Assembly: GCF_001592965.1 (NCBI RefSeq)
Contig: NZ_LRPC01000001.1
Location: 806,001 to 870,000 of the forward strand
DNA: 64,000 nt
DNA from: Roseivirga spongicola
GTDB lineage: Bacteria; Bacteroidota; Bacteroidia; Cytophagales; Cyclobacteriaceae
Direction of reading: 5' to 3'
Shown: one piece after another, positions 1 through 8,631 of the stretch
Layout: the number at the start of each line of letters is the position of its first letter
How positions within the stretch are numbered: the stretch's first letter is position 1
Position numbers and translations under genes: made by a program
Notes under the pieces: model-generated
Told to the model about the DNA's origin: nothing
What the model saw: the letters and a program-made list of their open reading frames with translations, nothing else
Databases searched by the model: none

Positions 1-378
1 TTGCCTCTGCCTTTGAGAAATATCCAGAATGAAGCTTACGTTGTACGCCTCTCCTTCGAACTCAATGTGATTAATAAAGATTTCTACCGGAAACTCCTCA
101 CCATTCTTTTTTACATGGCTAGACTCAAAGCTAAGGTTCTGAACTTCCTTAGATTTCGCCCATGTTTCTGCATAGCGCTTCTCGTCAAAATTTGGATTGA
201 TATCGAGAATAGATAGCCGTTGAAATTCCTTCAGCGAATAACCATATTGATTTATGGCAGTGTCGTTGGCAAAGTGAATCCTGCCATTTTCATCCATCCA
301 GAAAATAGAAGCCAAGGCGCGCTCAACAGTAAACTGAGCCAATAGAGGGTGCTCCGATATGTTACTCTCGAATTTCAT
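1..378 (-). CDS. PAS-domain sensor protein, N-terminal part (truncated by window edge)
   Basis: An open frame of 126 codons runs from an ATG at 376-378 off the start of the window with no stop. The translation begins MKFESNISEHPLLAQFTVER and continues as a typical PAS fold: a residue pair FWMDENG-RIHFAN, then YGYSLKEF, then KKNGEEFPVEI and a final strand ending in FILDISQR, which is the usual PAS C-terminal signature. The PAS domain fills roughly residues 15-125. No signal peptide or membrane segment is seen, so it is probably cytoplasmic. What follows downstream (histidine kinase, sigma-54 activator or other output) lies outside the window, so only 'PAS sensor' can be claimed. Confidence 0.8.
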   Translation of the reverse strand, partial: MKFESNISEHPLLAQFTVERALASIFWMDENGRIHFANDTAINQYGYSLKEFQRLSILDINPNFDEKRYAETWAKSKEVQNLSFESSHVKKNGEEFPVEIFINHIEFEGEAYNVSFILDISQRQRQ

Positions 379-501
379 TTCCCGAAATTTCGTGATTAAT
401 TTAAGTAATCTGTTCTTATTTCAACCTGAATTGTCGGCCAAATGATCTTTAAGAACAACCGCGCCAAACAGTTTTCTCGTTTATCTGCCGAAACAAATAC
501 C

Positions 502-960
502 ATGAAACAAGTCGTCTTTTTACTCCTCCTACTCTCAAGCTGGCAACTTTCGGCACAAGACCCACCATACGCTAAAAAGCACTACAATTTGCAGAAAGGC
601 GTGGCTATTCAGGGTTACGATCCTGTAAGTTATTTTAAAGCGGACTCAGCAGAAAAGGGTAAAGAATCAATAGCCTATAACCATAATGGGATTGTTTATT
701 ACTTCAGCTCGCAAGCCAACAAGCAAGCATTTATTGAAAACCCAGCTAAATATGAGCCACAATATGGGGGCTATTGTGCTTATGCCATGGCAGATGGAGA
801 CAAGGTGAAAATTGACCCGGAGACATTCAAGATTGTAGATGGCAAGCTCTATTTGTTTTACAATTTCAGGCTTACAAACACTCTCAAACTTTGGAATAAA
901 GAAGAAACAGAACTGCTGCCTAAGGCTGAAATGGAATGGTTGAAAATTATTAAAAACTAA
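502..960 (+). CDS. YHS domain-containing exported protein
   Basis: The product is 152 aa. The ATG at 502 is preferred over an in-frame ATG at 442 because it gives a clean Sec signal peptide (MKQVVFLLLLLSSWQLSAQ) at the very N-terminus. The mature part holds a YHS-type domain: GYDPVSYF near the start, then a stretch with YYFSSQANKQAF and YGGYCAYAMADG, and a C-terminal LYLFYN. YHS domains are small, metal-associated modules; many Bacteroidota encode this exported single-domain form, whose biochemical role is unknown. It stands alone on the plus strand, followed after 64 nt by the DinB-like gene, with which it may or may not be cotranscribed. Confidence 0.85.
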   Translation: MKQVVFLLLLLSSWQLSAQDPPYAKKHYNLQKGVAIQGYDPVSYFKADSAEKGKESIAYNHNGIVYYFSSQANKQAFIENPAKYEPQYGGYCAYAMADGDKVKIDPETFKIVDGKLYLFYNFRLTNTLKLWNKEETELLPKAEMEWLKIIKN

Positions 961-1024
961 GCCAGAACACTATTTCCCTTTTTTAGCTCTCAAAAAGCCC
1001 TAATTTTAATCAAGACTTTTTTAA

Positions 1025-1540
1025 ATGGAACTTCAAGAAGTATCAAAATCTATCTTAAATCAGCTTATAGACGTTTCTAAGCAACTTAAAGGCGATCAGT
1101 TTAGTGAGCGACTCAATGTGCTTTCGGGCAATACAATTGGAAAGCATGTTAGACATATTATTGAATTTTTCGACCTAATGATGCTTGGTTCGGCCTCTGG
1201 CTTTGTGAACTATGATCAGCGGAGCCATGATAAAGTGATTGAGTCGAACTCTCAGTTGGCCATAGAAAAGATGCATGCGCTAAAGCAAGAGATTGATGCC
1301 ATAACAAAAGATTTTCCGATCACTCTACAGGTTAATTATGGAGCCGAGGGAGGTAAAAATCAGACTATGAACAGCTCATACTTCAGAGAGCTTCAGTATA
1401 ATATTGAACATGCCATACATCATATGGCTATTATCAAAATCGCCATTGGCGCCTGTTTCACCGAAGTGGAACTTCCGGCCAACTTTGGTGTTGCCTATTC
1501 TACAGTTAGGTATCAAAAACAGCTTGCATGTGCACAGTAA
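1025..1540 (+). CDS. DinB-like superfamily protein
   Basis: The product is 171 aa, a four-helix-bundle type protein. Histidines sit in DinB-like positions: HVRHIIEFF near residues 37-45 and YNIEHAIHHMAI near 125-136, the usual metal-binding triad arrangement of the DinB/YfiT superfamily. Members are nickel/zinc-binding and include thiol-dependent transferases; the substrate cannot be read from the sequence. There is no signal peptide, so it is cytoplasmic. Its 3' end overlaps the NRDE gene by 13 nt, implying translational coupling and a shared transcript. Confidence 0.8.
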   Translation: MELQEVSKSILNQLIDVSKQLKGDQFSERLNVLSGNTIGKHVRHIIEFFDLMMLGSASGFVNYDQRSHDKVIESNSQLAIEKMHALKQEIDAITKDFPITLQVNYGAEGGKNQTMNSSYFRELQYNIEHAIHHMAIIKIAIGACFTEVELPANFGVAYSTVRYQKQLACAQ

Positions 1541-2211
1541 CTTTCTTGCCTAAGGGCGAAGAAGATTTCATTATTACTTCTAATCGTGATGAAGACCCTC
1601 AAAGGGCAACACACGAACTCACCTCTCAGAATCTAGGCGGCAGGTTGGTATATTTTCCTCAAGACCCCAAAGCTGGGGGCACTTGGTTTGCCACAGATAA
1701 AGAAAATTTCACTCTGGTTTTATTGAATGGTGGTTTTGAGAAGCATAGCCATAAACCACCATACCGTATTAGTAGAGGAATTATGCTTTTGCAATTCTTT
1801 GAAATCAATTCAGTCAAAGACTTTGTAGAGCTTTATAATTTCGATGGAATAGAACCATTCACTCTTGTTCTGATAGATCATTCAGGAAATGAAGTCAAAC
1901 TGCACCAGTTGGTTTGGTCTGGCAAAGAATTGGATCATCAGCAACTCAAAAACACTCCTCATATTTGGTCATCGTCTACGCTTTATCCGCAGCCCGTTAG
2001 AGATGAAAGAAGAAGGTGGTTTAAGGAATGGCTGGTAGGGAGAGAGAGCTACTCTCAGGGCGAAATTCTTGAGTTCCACCAGTTTGGTGGTAAGGGAGAT
2101 GCTTGGAACGATTTTGTAATGAATCGAGAAGGAAGGGTACAAACAGTAAGCGTCACCTCTCTAGACAAGAAAAGTGACGCTTTCCATTTTCAACATAAAA
2201 GCTTGGTTTAG
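1528..2211 (+). CDS. NRDE (TANGO2-type) family protein
   Basis: The product is 227 aa. It starts MCTVTFLP, and the Met-Cys-Thr opening is conserved in NRDE proteins (the Cys at position 2 resembles an N-terminal nucleophile residue), which fixes the start at 1528 inside the preceding gene. The family signature appears as TSNRDED at about residues 16-22, followed by GGTWFATD near 50-57 and LLNGGFE near 65-71. Human TANGO2 belongs to this family and has been linked to heme and lipid handling; bacterial roles are unsettled. It converges on the aldehyde dehydrogenase gene, overlapping its stop region by 4 nt. Confidence 0.88.
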   Translation: MCTVTFLPKGEEDFIITSNRDEDPQRATHELTSQNLGGRLVYFPQDPKAGGTWFATDKENFTLVLLNGGFEKHSHKPPYRISRGIMLLQFFEINSVKDFVELYNFDGIEPFTLVLIDHSGNEVKLHQLVWSGKELDHQQLKNTPHIWSSSTLYPQPVRDERRRWFKEWLVGRESYSQGEILEFHQFGGKGDAWNDFVMNREGRVQTVSVTSLDKKSDAFHFQHKSLV

Positions 2212-3752
2212 CCTAGGTCGAACTTAATACCTTGAGCAAGCGGAAGCTTGTCAGTATAGTTTATGGTATTGGTTTGTCTTCTCATGTAGCCTTTCCAAGC
2301 ATCTGAGCCAGACTCGCGTCCGCCACCAGTTTCTTTTTCACCACCAAATGCACCACCAATCTCTGCTCCTGAAGTACCAATGTTCACGTTGGCAATTCCA
2401 CAATCTGAACCAGTGGCTGATAGGAAAGTATAGGCTTCCTGTACGTTGTTAGTCATAATGGCTGAAGAAAGACCCTGCTTCACACCATTCTGGATAGCAA
2501 TGGCATTATTCACATCACCTGAGTACTTCATTAAGTACAGAATTGGTGCGAAAGTCTCTTCTTGAACAGTTGCATAGCTGTTTTCAGCTTCAACAATACA
2601 AGGTTTTACATAACAACCGCTTTCGTAGCCCTCGCCCTCAAGTACCCCTCCTTCAACAATTACTTTACCGCCTTCTTTTTGAACAGCTTCAATGGCATTC
2701 AAGTAATTATTCACAGAATCTGTATCGATAAGTGGACCTACGTGGTTTGTTTCATCTAGTGGGTTGCCAATTCTAAGTTGCTTATAGGCATTTACAATCG
2801 CGTCTTTCACTTTGTCGTAAATAGACTCGTGAATGATGATTCTTCTGGTTGAGGTACAACGCTGACCTGCAGTTCCTACAGCACCGAAAACACTTCCGAT
2901 TACTGTCATTTTCAGATCGGCCTCAGGAGTGACAATGATTGCATTGTTACCACCAAGCTCAAGAATGGACTTGCCTAGTCTTGAGGCAACAGTTTGCCCA
3001 ACGATTTTCCCCATTCTGATTGATCCAGTTGCTGAAATCAATGGTACACGCTCATCTTTAGTCATCATTTCACCTACGGTGTAATCACCATTGATTAGAC
3101 AAGAAATACCTTCTGGCATATCGTTTTCCTTCAATGTTTCGGTGATCAAGTTCTGGCAAGCGATACCAGTAAGAGGGGTCTTCTCAGAAGGTTTCCAAAC
3201 GCAAACATCGCCACAAACCCAAGCCAAAGCAGTGTTCCAGGCCCAAACAGCAACTGGGAAGTTGAAGGCTGAAATGATTCCAACTACTCCTAGCGGATGC
3301 CATTGCTCTTGCATGTGGTGTCCTGGTCTTTCAGACTTAATGGTTAGGCCATGCAGCTGACGAGAAAGACCTACTGCAAAGTCACAGATATCGATCATTT
3401 CCTGAACTTCGCCTAAGCCCTCTTGGTAAGACTTACCCATTTCAAACGAAACAAGCTTGCCTAAATCTTCTTTATGTGCTCTCAGTTTTTCTCCGAACTG
3501 ACGTACAACTTCACCTCTCATTGGAGCAGTTACATCTCTCCACTGCAAGAATGCCTGCTGTGCAGTATCTATCACCTGGTCATATTCTGCACGTGTAGTT
3601 GCAGTTACAGAAGCAATGTATGCCCCAGTAACAGGCGTGTAAGATTTTAACTCTTCGCCATTTCCAGTAGACTTTGAGCCTGTTGATGTTCCATTATTTT
3701 TTTCTTGAACTCCCAGGTTCTTTAGAACCTGTTCAATACCAAAATTCTCCAT
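2208..3752 (-). CDS. Aldehyde dehydrogenase, ALDH7 (antiquitin / aminoadipate semialdehyde dehydrogenase) type
   Basis: The product is 514 aa and full length for the NAD(P)-dependent aldehyde dehydrogenase fold. Catalytic residues are visible: the general base in LELGGNN (Glu about 265) and the nucleophile in GTAGQRCTSTRR (Cys about 299). The text around them, with ASRLGKSILELGGNN and the second RCTSTRR block, is characteristic of the ALDH7 subfamily, which oxidises alpha-aminoadipic semialdehyde (lysine catabolism) and other lipid- or osmolyte-derived aldehydes. The N-terminus is rich in Gly/Ser/Thr (residues 18-32), as in other ALDH7 proteins. It is cytosolic and transcribed alone. Lysine breakdown is inferred from subfamily only; no lysine gene lies nearby. 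Confidence 0.92.
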   Translation of the reverse strand: MENFGIEQVLKNLGVQEKNNGTSTGSKSTGNGEELKSYTPVTGAYIASVTATTRAEYDQVIDTAQQAFLQWRDVTAPMRGEVVRQFGEKLRAHKEDLGKLVSFEMGKSYQEGLGEVQEMIDICDFAVGLSRQLHGLTIKSERPGHHMQEQWHPLGVVGIISAFNFPVAVWAWNTALAWVCGDVCVWKPSEKTPLTGIACQNLITETLKENDMPEGISCLINGDYTVGEMMTKDERVPLISATGSIRMGKIVGQTVASRLGKSILELGGNNAIIVTPEADLKMTVIGSVFGAVGTAGQRCTSTRRIIIHESIYDKVKDAIVNAYKQLRIGNPLDETNHVGPLIDTDSVNNYLNAIEAVQKEGGKVIVEGGVLEGEGYESGCYVKPCIVEAENSYATVQEETFAPILYLMKYSGDVNNAIAIQNGVKQGLSSAIMTNNVQEAYTFLSATGSDCGIANVNIGTSGAEIGGAFGGEKETGGGRESGSDAWKGYMRRQTNTINYTDKLPLAQGIKFDLG

Positions 3753-3840
3753 TTCTGTTTCCTTAGATTAGTTCTTTGCTCAACATTACAAGTATTTTTA
3801 GAGGTCTGCAAAAAATGAGCGACTTGGTTCTGCAGACAAT

Positions 3841-3876
3841 AAAAAAGCCTCCTTCCGATACTTCAGAAAGGAGGCT
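3841..3876 (-). terminator. Rho-independent terminator of degP/htrA
   Basis: A hairpin with 9-bp arms AGCCTCCTT (3846-3854) and AAGGAGGCT (3868-3876) is followed on the minus strand by a T tract (3845 down to 3841). It lies 18 nt past the stop of the DegP gene. Confidence 0.85.
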
Positions 3877-3894
3877 AAAATTCTTGAGTATATT

Positions 3895-5343
3895 TTACCA
3901 GTTTATTCTGAAATACTCCTTTTCTCCATCAGGGTATTTACCCATTACATAGAAGTCTCTCTTTTTAGCGTCAATCAACTGCTGAAATTCTTCAAGGTTC
4001 TCGATGTCCACATCGCCCACTTTAGTGATTACGAAGCCTTCAAGAATTCCTGCTTCACTCCAAGCACCTTCGCCTAACTCCAGTAGCTGCACGCCACCAT
4101 CTACTCTCAGTCTACTTTTGATTCTATCATTGATGTCTATAAAAGTAGAACCTTCAATTTTGTAGCTCAACTGAATTTCTTCTGGTGAAAGATCTGCTAC
4201 AAAATCATCTTTCTTTCTAAGTGTAAGATTGGTTTCCTTTTGCTTTCCATTACGCTTGAACTTAACTACAATCTGATCACCAGGCCTTTGTCTAGCCACC
4301 AACTCCTGTAGTTCACTTGTGGTTCTAACAGCTCTTTCATTGATTCCCACAATTACATCGTTCGCCTTTATTCCTGCTTTATCGGCTGCGCCTCCTGGGT
4401 TTACTTCGCGAATAAGAACCCCACTTAACTCATCGGTTGTTCTTCCATCAGCATCTGTTATAGTAACTCCTAGCAAGCCTCTCTGCACTTCGCCAAACTC
4501 AAGTAAATCGTCCATTACTTTCTTTACAAGAATAGAGGGTACCGCGAATGAGTAGCCATTAAAAGTTCCTGTATTGGTAGCAATTGCGGTGTTAATTCCG
4601 ATAAGCTCACCTTCAAGGTTTACAAGTGCTCCACCGCTATTACCTCTGTTTACAACGGCATCGGTCTGAATGAAAGACTCAATACCGTAGTTTCTTTCTC
4701 TTCCACTTTGAATCAGGTTGATGTTTCTAGCTTTTGCGCTTACAATTCCTGCTGTAACGGTATTATTTAGGTCGAATGGATTTCCCACGGCAAGCACCCA
4801 TTCTCCGATATCTACCTGATCTGAATCACCAAATTCAACATAAGGAAGGTTGTCGGTTTTGATTTTGATCAAAGCCAAATCAGTGTCTTCATCTACTCCA
4901 ATTAGCTCCGCATCATATCTTCTATTATCGTCTAAGCGTACTTCAAGCTCATCGGCTCCGTCTACCACATGATAATTAGTGGCTACATATCCGTCTTTGG
5001 AAATGATAACGCCAGAGCCAGTAGACTGACGAGTTCTTTCGCCTCTTCCGAACCATTTCGAAAATGAACCAGACCTGTTGTAGGTAGAAGTATTTGTGAT
5101 ATGAACCACCGCAGGAACTGCTGCCCTAGATGCCTTGATGAAATTAATACCCTCTGGAACTATGTAGTCTTTAGTAGAGCTATCTATCTCTCCAAAAGAG
5201 GTGGTTACTGCTGAAGGATTGCCGAGGCCAATGTTTTGTCCGTTTCCGCCAGAACCAATAAGGCTCATTCCCACCAACACAATTATGCCTCCTAATAAAG
5301 AAGAGGCCAATAAACCTAGAAAAAACTGTCTTCTCGAAACCAT
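3895..5343 (-). CDS. degP: Do/DegP-family periplasmic serine endoprotease
   Basis: The product is 482 aa. An N-terminal hydrophobic segment (about residues 7-30) serves as signal peptide or anchor. The trypsin-like domain carries the full triad: His about 125 in ATNYHVVDGA, Asp about 155 in DEDTDLALIK, and Ser about 236 in NRGNSGGAL. Two PDZ domains follow (about 275-370 and 390-480), the first marked by RGLLGVTI and GGAADKAGIKANDVI. Length and order match HtrA/DegP/DegQ proteins, which degrade or refold misfolded envelope proteins. Hsp20 is next on the same strand upstream, but each gene has its own terminator, so they are separate units. DegP, DegQ and DegS types cannot be told apart with certainty. 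Confidence 0.93.
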   Translation of the reverse strand: MVSRRQFFLGLLASSLLGGIIVLVGMSLIGSGGNGQNIGLGNPSAVTTSFGEIDSSTKDYIVPEGINFIKASRAAVPAVVHITNTSTYNRSGSFSKWFGRGERTRQSTGSGVIISKDGYVATNYHVVDGADELEVRLDDNRRYDAELIGVDEDTDLALIKIKTDNLPYVEFGDSDQVDIGEWVLAVGNPFDLNNTVTAGIVSAKARNINLIQSGRERNYGIESFIQTDAVVNRGNSGGALVNLEGELIGINTAIATNTGTFNGYSFAVPSILVKKVMDDLLEFGEVQRGLLGVTITDADGRTTDELSGVLIREVNPGGAADKAGIKANDVIVGINERAVRTTSELQELVARQRPGDQIVVKFKRNGKQKETNLTLRKKDDFVADLSPEEIQLSYKIEGSTFIDINDRIKSRLRVDGGVQLLELGEGAWSEAGILEGFVITKVGDVDIENLEEFQQLIDAKKRDFYVMGKYPDGEKEYFRINW

Positions 5344-5448
5344 ACACTTACCGTTCTAATGTGACTTCATAACGATTCTGTAAAACCGCAAGTTTTAATT
5401 TATTCAAAATAAAGCAGTTCTTAACTCCATTTAACAATTTTCACCACG

Positions 5449-5474
5449 AAAAAAGGCCACCAAAACTGGTGGCC
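5449..5474 (-). terminator. Rho-independent terminator of the hsp20 gene
   Basis: Perfect arms GGCCACCA (5455-5462) and TGGTGGCC (5467-5474) with a 4-nt loop, followed on the minus strand by six T residues (5454-5449). It lies 26 nt past the Hsp20 stop. Confidence 0.88.
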
Positions 5475-5499
5475 CCTAATCAACCTCAACAACACAAAC

Positions 5500-5925
5500 C
5501 TACTTCACGGTTATCTTACTCACTAACTTCTTGGTCTCATCTTTTGGAATTACCAAGCTTAAAATTCCATTTTCATAGCTTGCCTCAATTTTGTCGCTCA
5601 CAATATTATCTGGTAATTGGAAAGACTTTTTGAAAGAACCATACTCGGTCTGAATAGAGTAGAAGTTCTTCTCGCTTTTCTCTTTCTCAAACTTTCTTTC
5701 ACCACTGATAGTAAGCAGACCATCATTCAAATCGATGTTGAAATCTTTTTTATTGAAACCAGGAACCGCTACTTCAATTTCGAAAGACTTCTCAGTCTCG
5801 GCTATATCGGTTCTCGGGTTAAAAGTGTTCGCACCATTCTCTAAACCTTCATTAAAGAATTTGTCGAAAAATTTGTCCATTGTGTTTGGAACAAACATGC
5901 TTGGGGTTCTTTTTATCATATTCAT
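5500..5925 (-). CDS. Hsp20/alpha-crystallin family small heat shock protein
   Basis: The product is 141 aa from the ATG at 5925. The frame is open to 6045, but the upstream residues are basic and unlike the family, whereas MNMIKRTPSMF matches the usual short N-terminus of Bacteroidota Hsp20. The alpha-crystallin domain spans about residues 33-135: FNPRTDIAETE opens it, VPGFNKKDFNI lies in the middle, and SYENGILSLVIPK holds the conserved NGxLxxxIP motif. These proteins are ATP-independent holdases that bind unfolding proteins in the cytoplasm. It has its own terminator and is probably stress-induced; no CIRCE element was seen upstream. Confidence 0.92.
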   Translation of the reverse strand: MNMIKRTPSMFVPNTMDKFFDKFFNEGLENGANTFNPRTDIAETEKSFEIEVAVPGFNKKDFNIDLNDGLLTISGERKFEKEKSEKNFYSIQTEYGSFKKSFQLPDNIVSDKIEASYENGILSLVIPKDETKKLVSKITVK

Positions 5926-6132
5926 ATCTTTTGAGCTTTTAGTTTTATCAATCATTTGCCCCAGTATATGTGAAAATCGTACCAAGCGATTTTTTCGTAT
6001 TTTTTGCGCCATAATGTCTTGATTCTTGCAAATTCGGAGGATCATTCGGTCACATTGGCAGTTTTCAGCCGTCCAACTTGTTTATGAGATCATCAACACT
6101 TTCCATATTTTAGGAAGATTAATTTTTTTGAA

Positions 6133-7392
6133 ATGTCTCTCGATAGAAAACACCTACTCAAGGCCATGGGGCCTGGAATTCTGTTTGCCAGCACCTGTAT
6201 TGGCGTTTCGCACTTAGTTCAATCTACTCGAGCTGGTGCGGACTATGGATTTCAGCTCATTGTTTTTATAATTCTAGCCAACCTGTTCAAGTATCCCTTC
6301 TTTGAATTCGGAAGCAGGTATGCAGGAGCTACAAAAAAGAGCATTTTAGAGGGCTATCAGCAAGAAGGCAAGTGGGTGCTTTGGGTCTACTTTCTGTTGA
6401 GCTTAGCTTCTATGTTCACCGTTACGGCAGCAGTTACTTTTGTAACGGCTGGCATGCTCAATAACCTCATGGGTTGGTCTTTCGACCCCACCATTCTCTC
6501 TGGGTGTATTTTAGCGTTTTGTACTCTACTGCTGGCTTTTGGTAAGTATAGCTTGCTAGATGGCTTATTAAAAATTATTGGCTCAGTACTCCTTATATCT
6601 ACCTTGGTGGCCTTCTTTGGGGTATTGGGGAAAGGTCAAATTCAGCCCATAGAAAGCTTCGTTCCGAAAGAACTAATGGAACGAGAAGGCATTATATTCC
6701 TTATTGCTCTTATGGGATGGATGCCCACTGCGGTTGACCTGAGTACCTGGAATAGCCTGTGGGCGGTAGAGAGGATGAAGCAAACCGGCTATCAACCTAA
6801 GTTGAAAGAAATACTTTTCGATTTCAATTTCGGATACATCATCACCGCCTTTTTGGCTTTATGCTTTCTTACGCTAGGAGCATACGTAATGTATGGGTCG
6901 GGTGTGGAGCTATCTAGTAATAGTGCCGAGTTTTCAGATCAGGTGGTAAGGCTCTACACCAGTGCTATTGGAGACTGGGCATACCTTATAATTGCCATTG
7001 CCGCATTTTCCACCATGTTTAGCACCACCATTACCGTAGTAGATGGTTTTGGACGCGCCATGGGCGAAACAGTTCGGCTTATGTTCTTCAAAAATGCTGG
7101 AGTTAAGACACTGTATACCGCAATGATGGTAATAGTTGCGGGAGTCTCTTTCATATTCATTTTGCTTTTGGCCTCTAACCTTAAGGATCTGGTAGATCTG
7201 GCTACTACTTTATCTTTTGTAATTGCTCCAGTATTCGCCTACATCAATTATAAAGTAATTATGTCCGATCAGATTAAGGACGAATACAAGCCAAAGCCAT
7301 GGTTGAAAAACTTGGCTCTTGCTGGCCTAATTTTTCTTACTGTGTTCGCCATAATTTACATAATGGTCTACTTCGGAATTATTTCTGTGTGA
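6133..7392 (+). CDS. Nramp-family-like divalent metal transporter with altered metal-site motifs
   Basis: The product is 419 aa with about 11 hydrophobic segments and the overall pattern of Nramp proteins: MGPGILFASTCIGVSHLVQS in the first helix and a conserved LMGWMPTAVDLSTW block in the sixth. Canonical Nramp transporters have DPGN in helix 1 and MPH in helix 6 for Mn/Fe binding. Here both are replaced, which is typical of distant Nramp relatives, some of which move magnesium or have unknown substrates. It is an inner-membrane protein. The ATG at 6133 is preceded by an A/T-rich region with no obvious Shine-Dalgarno sequence, as is usual in Bacteroidota. It is monocistronic and followed by the tRNA-Asn gene. 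Confidence 0.82.
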   Translation: MSLDRKHLLKAMGPGILFASTCIGVSHLVQSTRAGADYGFQLIVFIILANLFKYPFFEFGSRYAGATKKSILEGYQQEGKWVLWVYFLLSLASMFTVTAAVTFVTAGMLNNLMGWSFDPTILSGCILAFCTLLLAFGKYSLLDGLLKIIGSVLLISTLVAFFGVLGKGQIQPIESFVPKELMEREGIIFLIALMGWMPTAVDLSTWNSLWAVERMKQTGYQPKLKEILFDFNFGYIITAFLALCFLTLGAYVMYGSGVELSSNSAEFSDQVVRLYTSAIGDWAYLIIAIAAFSTMFSTTITVVDGFGRAMGETVRLMFFKNAGVKTLYTAMMVIVAGVSFIFILLLASNLKDLVDLATTLSFVIAPVFAYINYKVIMSDQIKDEYKPKPWLKNLALAGLIFLTVFAIIYIMVYFGIISV

Positions 7393-7496
7393 TTTTCGCT
7401 AAAATCTGCTGAAACATTTTGCATTATAAATTAGCATCTGCTAATATTGCACACCCATTCGGAAAACGATCTGAATAGAAGATAAAATTCCTCCTT

Positions 7497-7514
7497 TCCC
7501 GATAGCTATCGGGA
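7497..7514. repeat. 18-bp perfect palindrome TCCCGATAGCTATCGGGA
   Basis: A self-complementary 18-mer stands 20 nt upstream of the tRNA-Asn. The motif family CCCGATAGCTATCGGG recurs in intergenic DNA of many Bacteroidota genomes from memory; only one full copy was noticed in this window. It could be a REP-like element or part of a terminator. Confidence 0.6.
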
Positions 7515-7533
7515 CAGTTGGTAAAAGAAATAT

Positions 7534-7607
7534 TCCTCCTTAGCTCAGTTGGTTAGAGCATCTGACTGTTAATCAGAGGGTCCTTGGTTCGAGCCCAAGA
7601 GGAGGAG
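7534..7607 (+). tRNA. tRNA-Asn (anticodon GTT)
   Basis: A full cloverleaf can be drawn: acceptor arms TCCTCCT (7534-7540) and AGGAGGA (7600-7606), discriminator G at 7607, D arm with AGCTCAGTTGGTTAGAGC, anticodon stem TCTGA/TCAGA with loop CTGTTAA giving anticodon GTT, and T arm CTTGG-TTCGAGC-CCAAG. The CCA end is not encoded. A terminator follows within 6 nt. Confidence 0.98.
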
Positions 7608-7612
7608 CAAAA

Positions 7613-7638
7613 AGCTGGCTAATTAGCCGGCTTTTTTT
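7613..7638 (+). terminator. Rho-independent terminator after tRNA-Asn
   Basis: Arms AGCTGGCT (7613-7620) and AGCCGGCT (7625-7632), with one G-T pair and a 4-nt loop, followed by a run of T residues to 7638. The 180 bases from 7640 to 7820 hold nothing recognisable. Confidence 0.9.
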
Positions 7639-7821
7639 GTTTATAGGCCTATGCAAAGCTTAAATACTGTACTCCACAAATTCTAGGTTGAGTATTCTTC
7701 CATTCTTGAAGAGTAGACTTGAGTTTCACAACGAACCCATCAGAAGCAAACCCTTAACAAGAACAGAGCAGCCTTTGGAAGATGTTACCTGCAATCGTAG
7801 TCCTAATTTTCAATTCCTTCG

Positions 7822-7853
7822 TTGAACAAATCTTTTGAACTCTTCTATCTTTG
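7822..7853 (+). promoter_or_regulatory. Bacteroidota-type promoter for tpiA-prmA
   Basis: TATCTTTG at 7846-7853 matches the Bacteroidota -7 consensus TAnnTTTG exactly, and a TTG at 7822-7824 fits the -33 box with a 21-nt spacer. The tpiA start codon at 7870 lies 16 nt downstream, implying a very short leader. Confidence 0.65.
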
Positions 7854-7869
7854 AGGCAAAACAGAAATC

Positions 7870-8631
7870 ATGAGAAAAAAGATAATAGCTGGTAACTGGA
7901 AAATGAACAAAACCCTTTCAGAAGGCCTTTCATTAGCCTCTGAAGTTGTAAACATGGCCAACGATGAAGCCCCATCTGATGTAACTTTGGTGCTTTGTAC
8001 TCCTGCTATTCATTTATCTCAAGTTTCTGCCATTGCTAAAGACGCAAAGACTGTTTTTGTAGGTGCTCAAAATATTAGTGAGCATGAGTCTGGAGCTTAC
8101 ACCGGAGACCTTTCTGCCGACATGGCCAAATCAGCTGGAGCTAGCTTTGTTATTCTAGGTCACAGCGAAAGAAGAGAGTATCATTTTGAAACAAATACTC
8201 AGCTGGCAGAAAGAGTAAAACTTGCACTAGCTAAAGGTTTAACCCCAATATTCTGCTGTGGTGAAAGCCTAGAAACTCGTGAAGCCAACGAACATGTGGA
8301 GTTCGTGAATAATCAATTAAAGGAAAGTCTTTTTGACTTATCTGCAGAGCAAATGAGTCAGGTGGTAATTGCATATGAGCCAATTTGGGCCATCGGAACT
8401 GGCGTAACTGCTTCTTCAGACCAAGCGCAAGAAATGCATAAGAGCATCCGTACTTCTTTGGCCTCTAACTTTGGTGAAGATGTAGCGGAAGGAATTTCGA
8501 TTCTATATGGTGGTTCTATGAAACCAGCCAATGCAGAAGAATTATTAGCACAGCCAGATGTAGATGGTGGCCTTATTGGCGGAGCCTCTCTAAAATCTCG
8601 CGATTTCATTGACATAGCTAAGTCTTACTAA
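7870..8631 (+). CDS. tpiA: Triosephosphate isomerase
   Basis: The product is 253 aa, the normal length. It interconverts dihydroxyacetone phosphate and glyceraldehyde 3-phosphate in glycolysis and gluconeogenesis. All catalytic elements are present: Lys11 in GNWKMN, His98 in ILGHSERR, Glu169 in AYEPIWAIGTG, and the phosphate-binding YGGSMKP and GGLIGGASL near the C-terminus. Its TAA stop shares an A with the ATG of prmA (TAATG), so the two are translationally coupled. A consensus promoter lies immediately upstream. Confidence 0.98.
   Translation: MRKKIIAGNWKMNKTLSEGLSLASEVVNMANDEAPSDVTLVLCTPAIHLSQVSAIAKDAKTVFVGAQNISEHESGAYTGDLSADMAKSAGASFVILGHSERREYHFETNTQLAERVKLALAKGLTPIFCCGESLETREANEHVEFVNNQLKESLFDLSAEQMSQVVIAYEPIWAIGTGVTASSDQAQEMHKSIRTSLASNFGEDVAEGISILYGGSMKPANAEELLAQPDVDGGLIGGASLKSRDFIDIAKSY

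Noticed and set aside
1-216. Plus-strand frame at the window start
   Set aside because: It is the shadow of the PAS-domain gene on the opposite strand, which has clear family motifs.
3091-3360. Plus-strand frame within the aldehyde dehydrogenase gene
   Set aside because: It is antisense to a well-conserved enzyme and its translation resembles no protein family.
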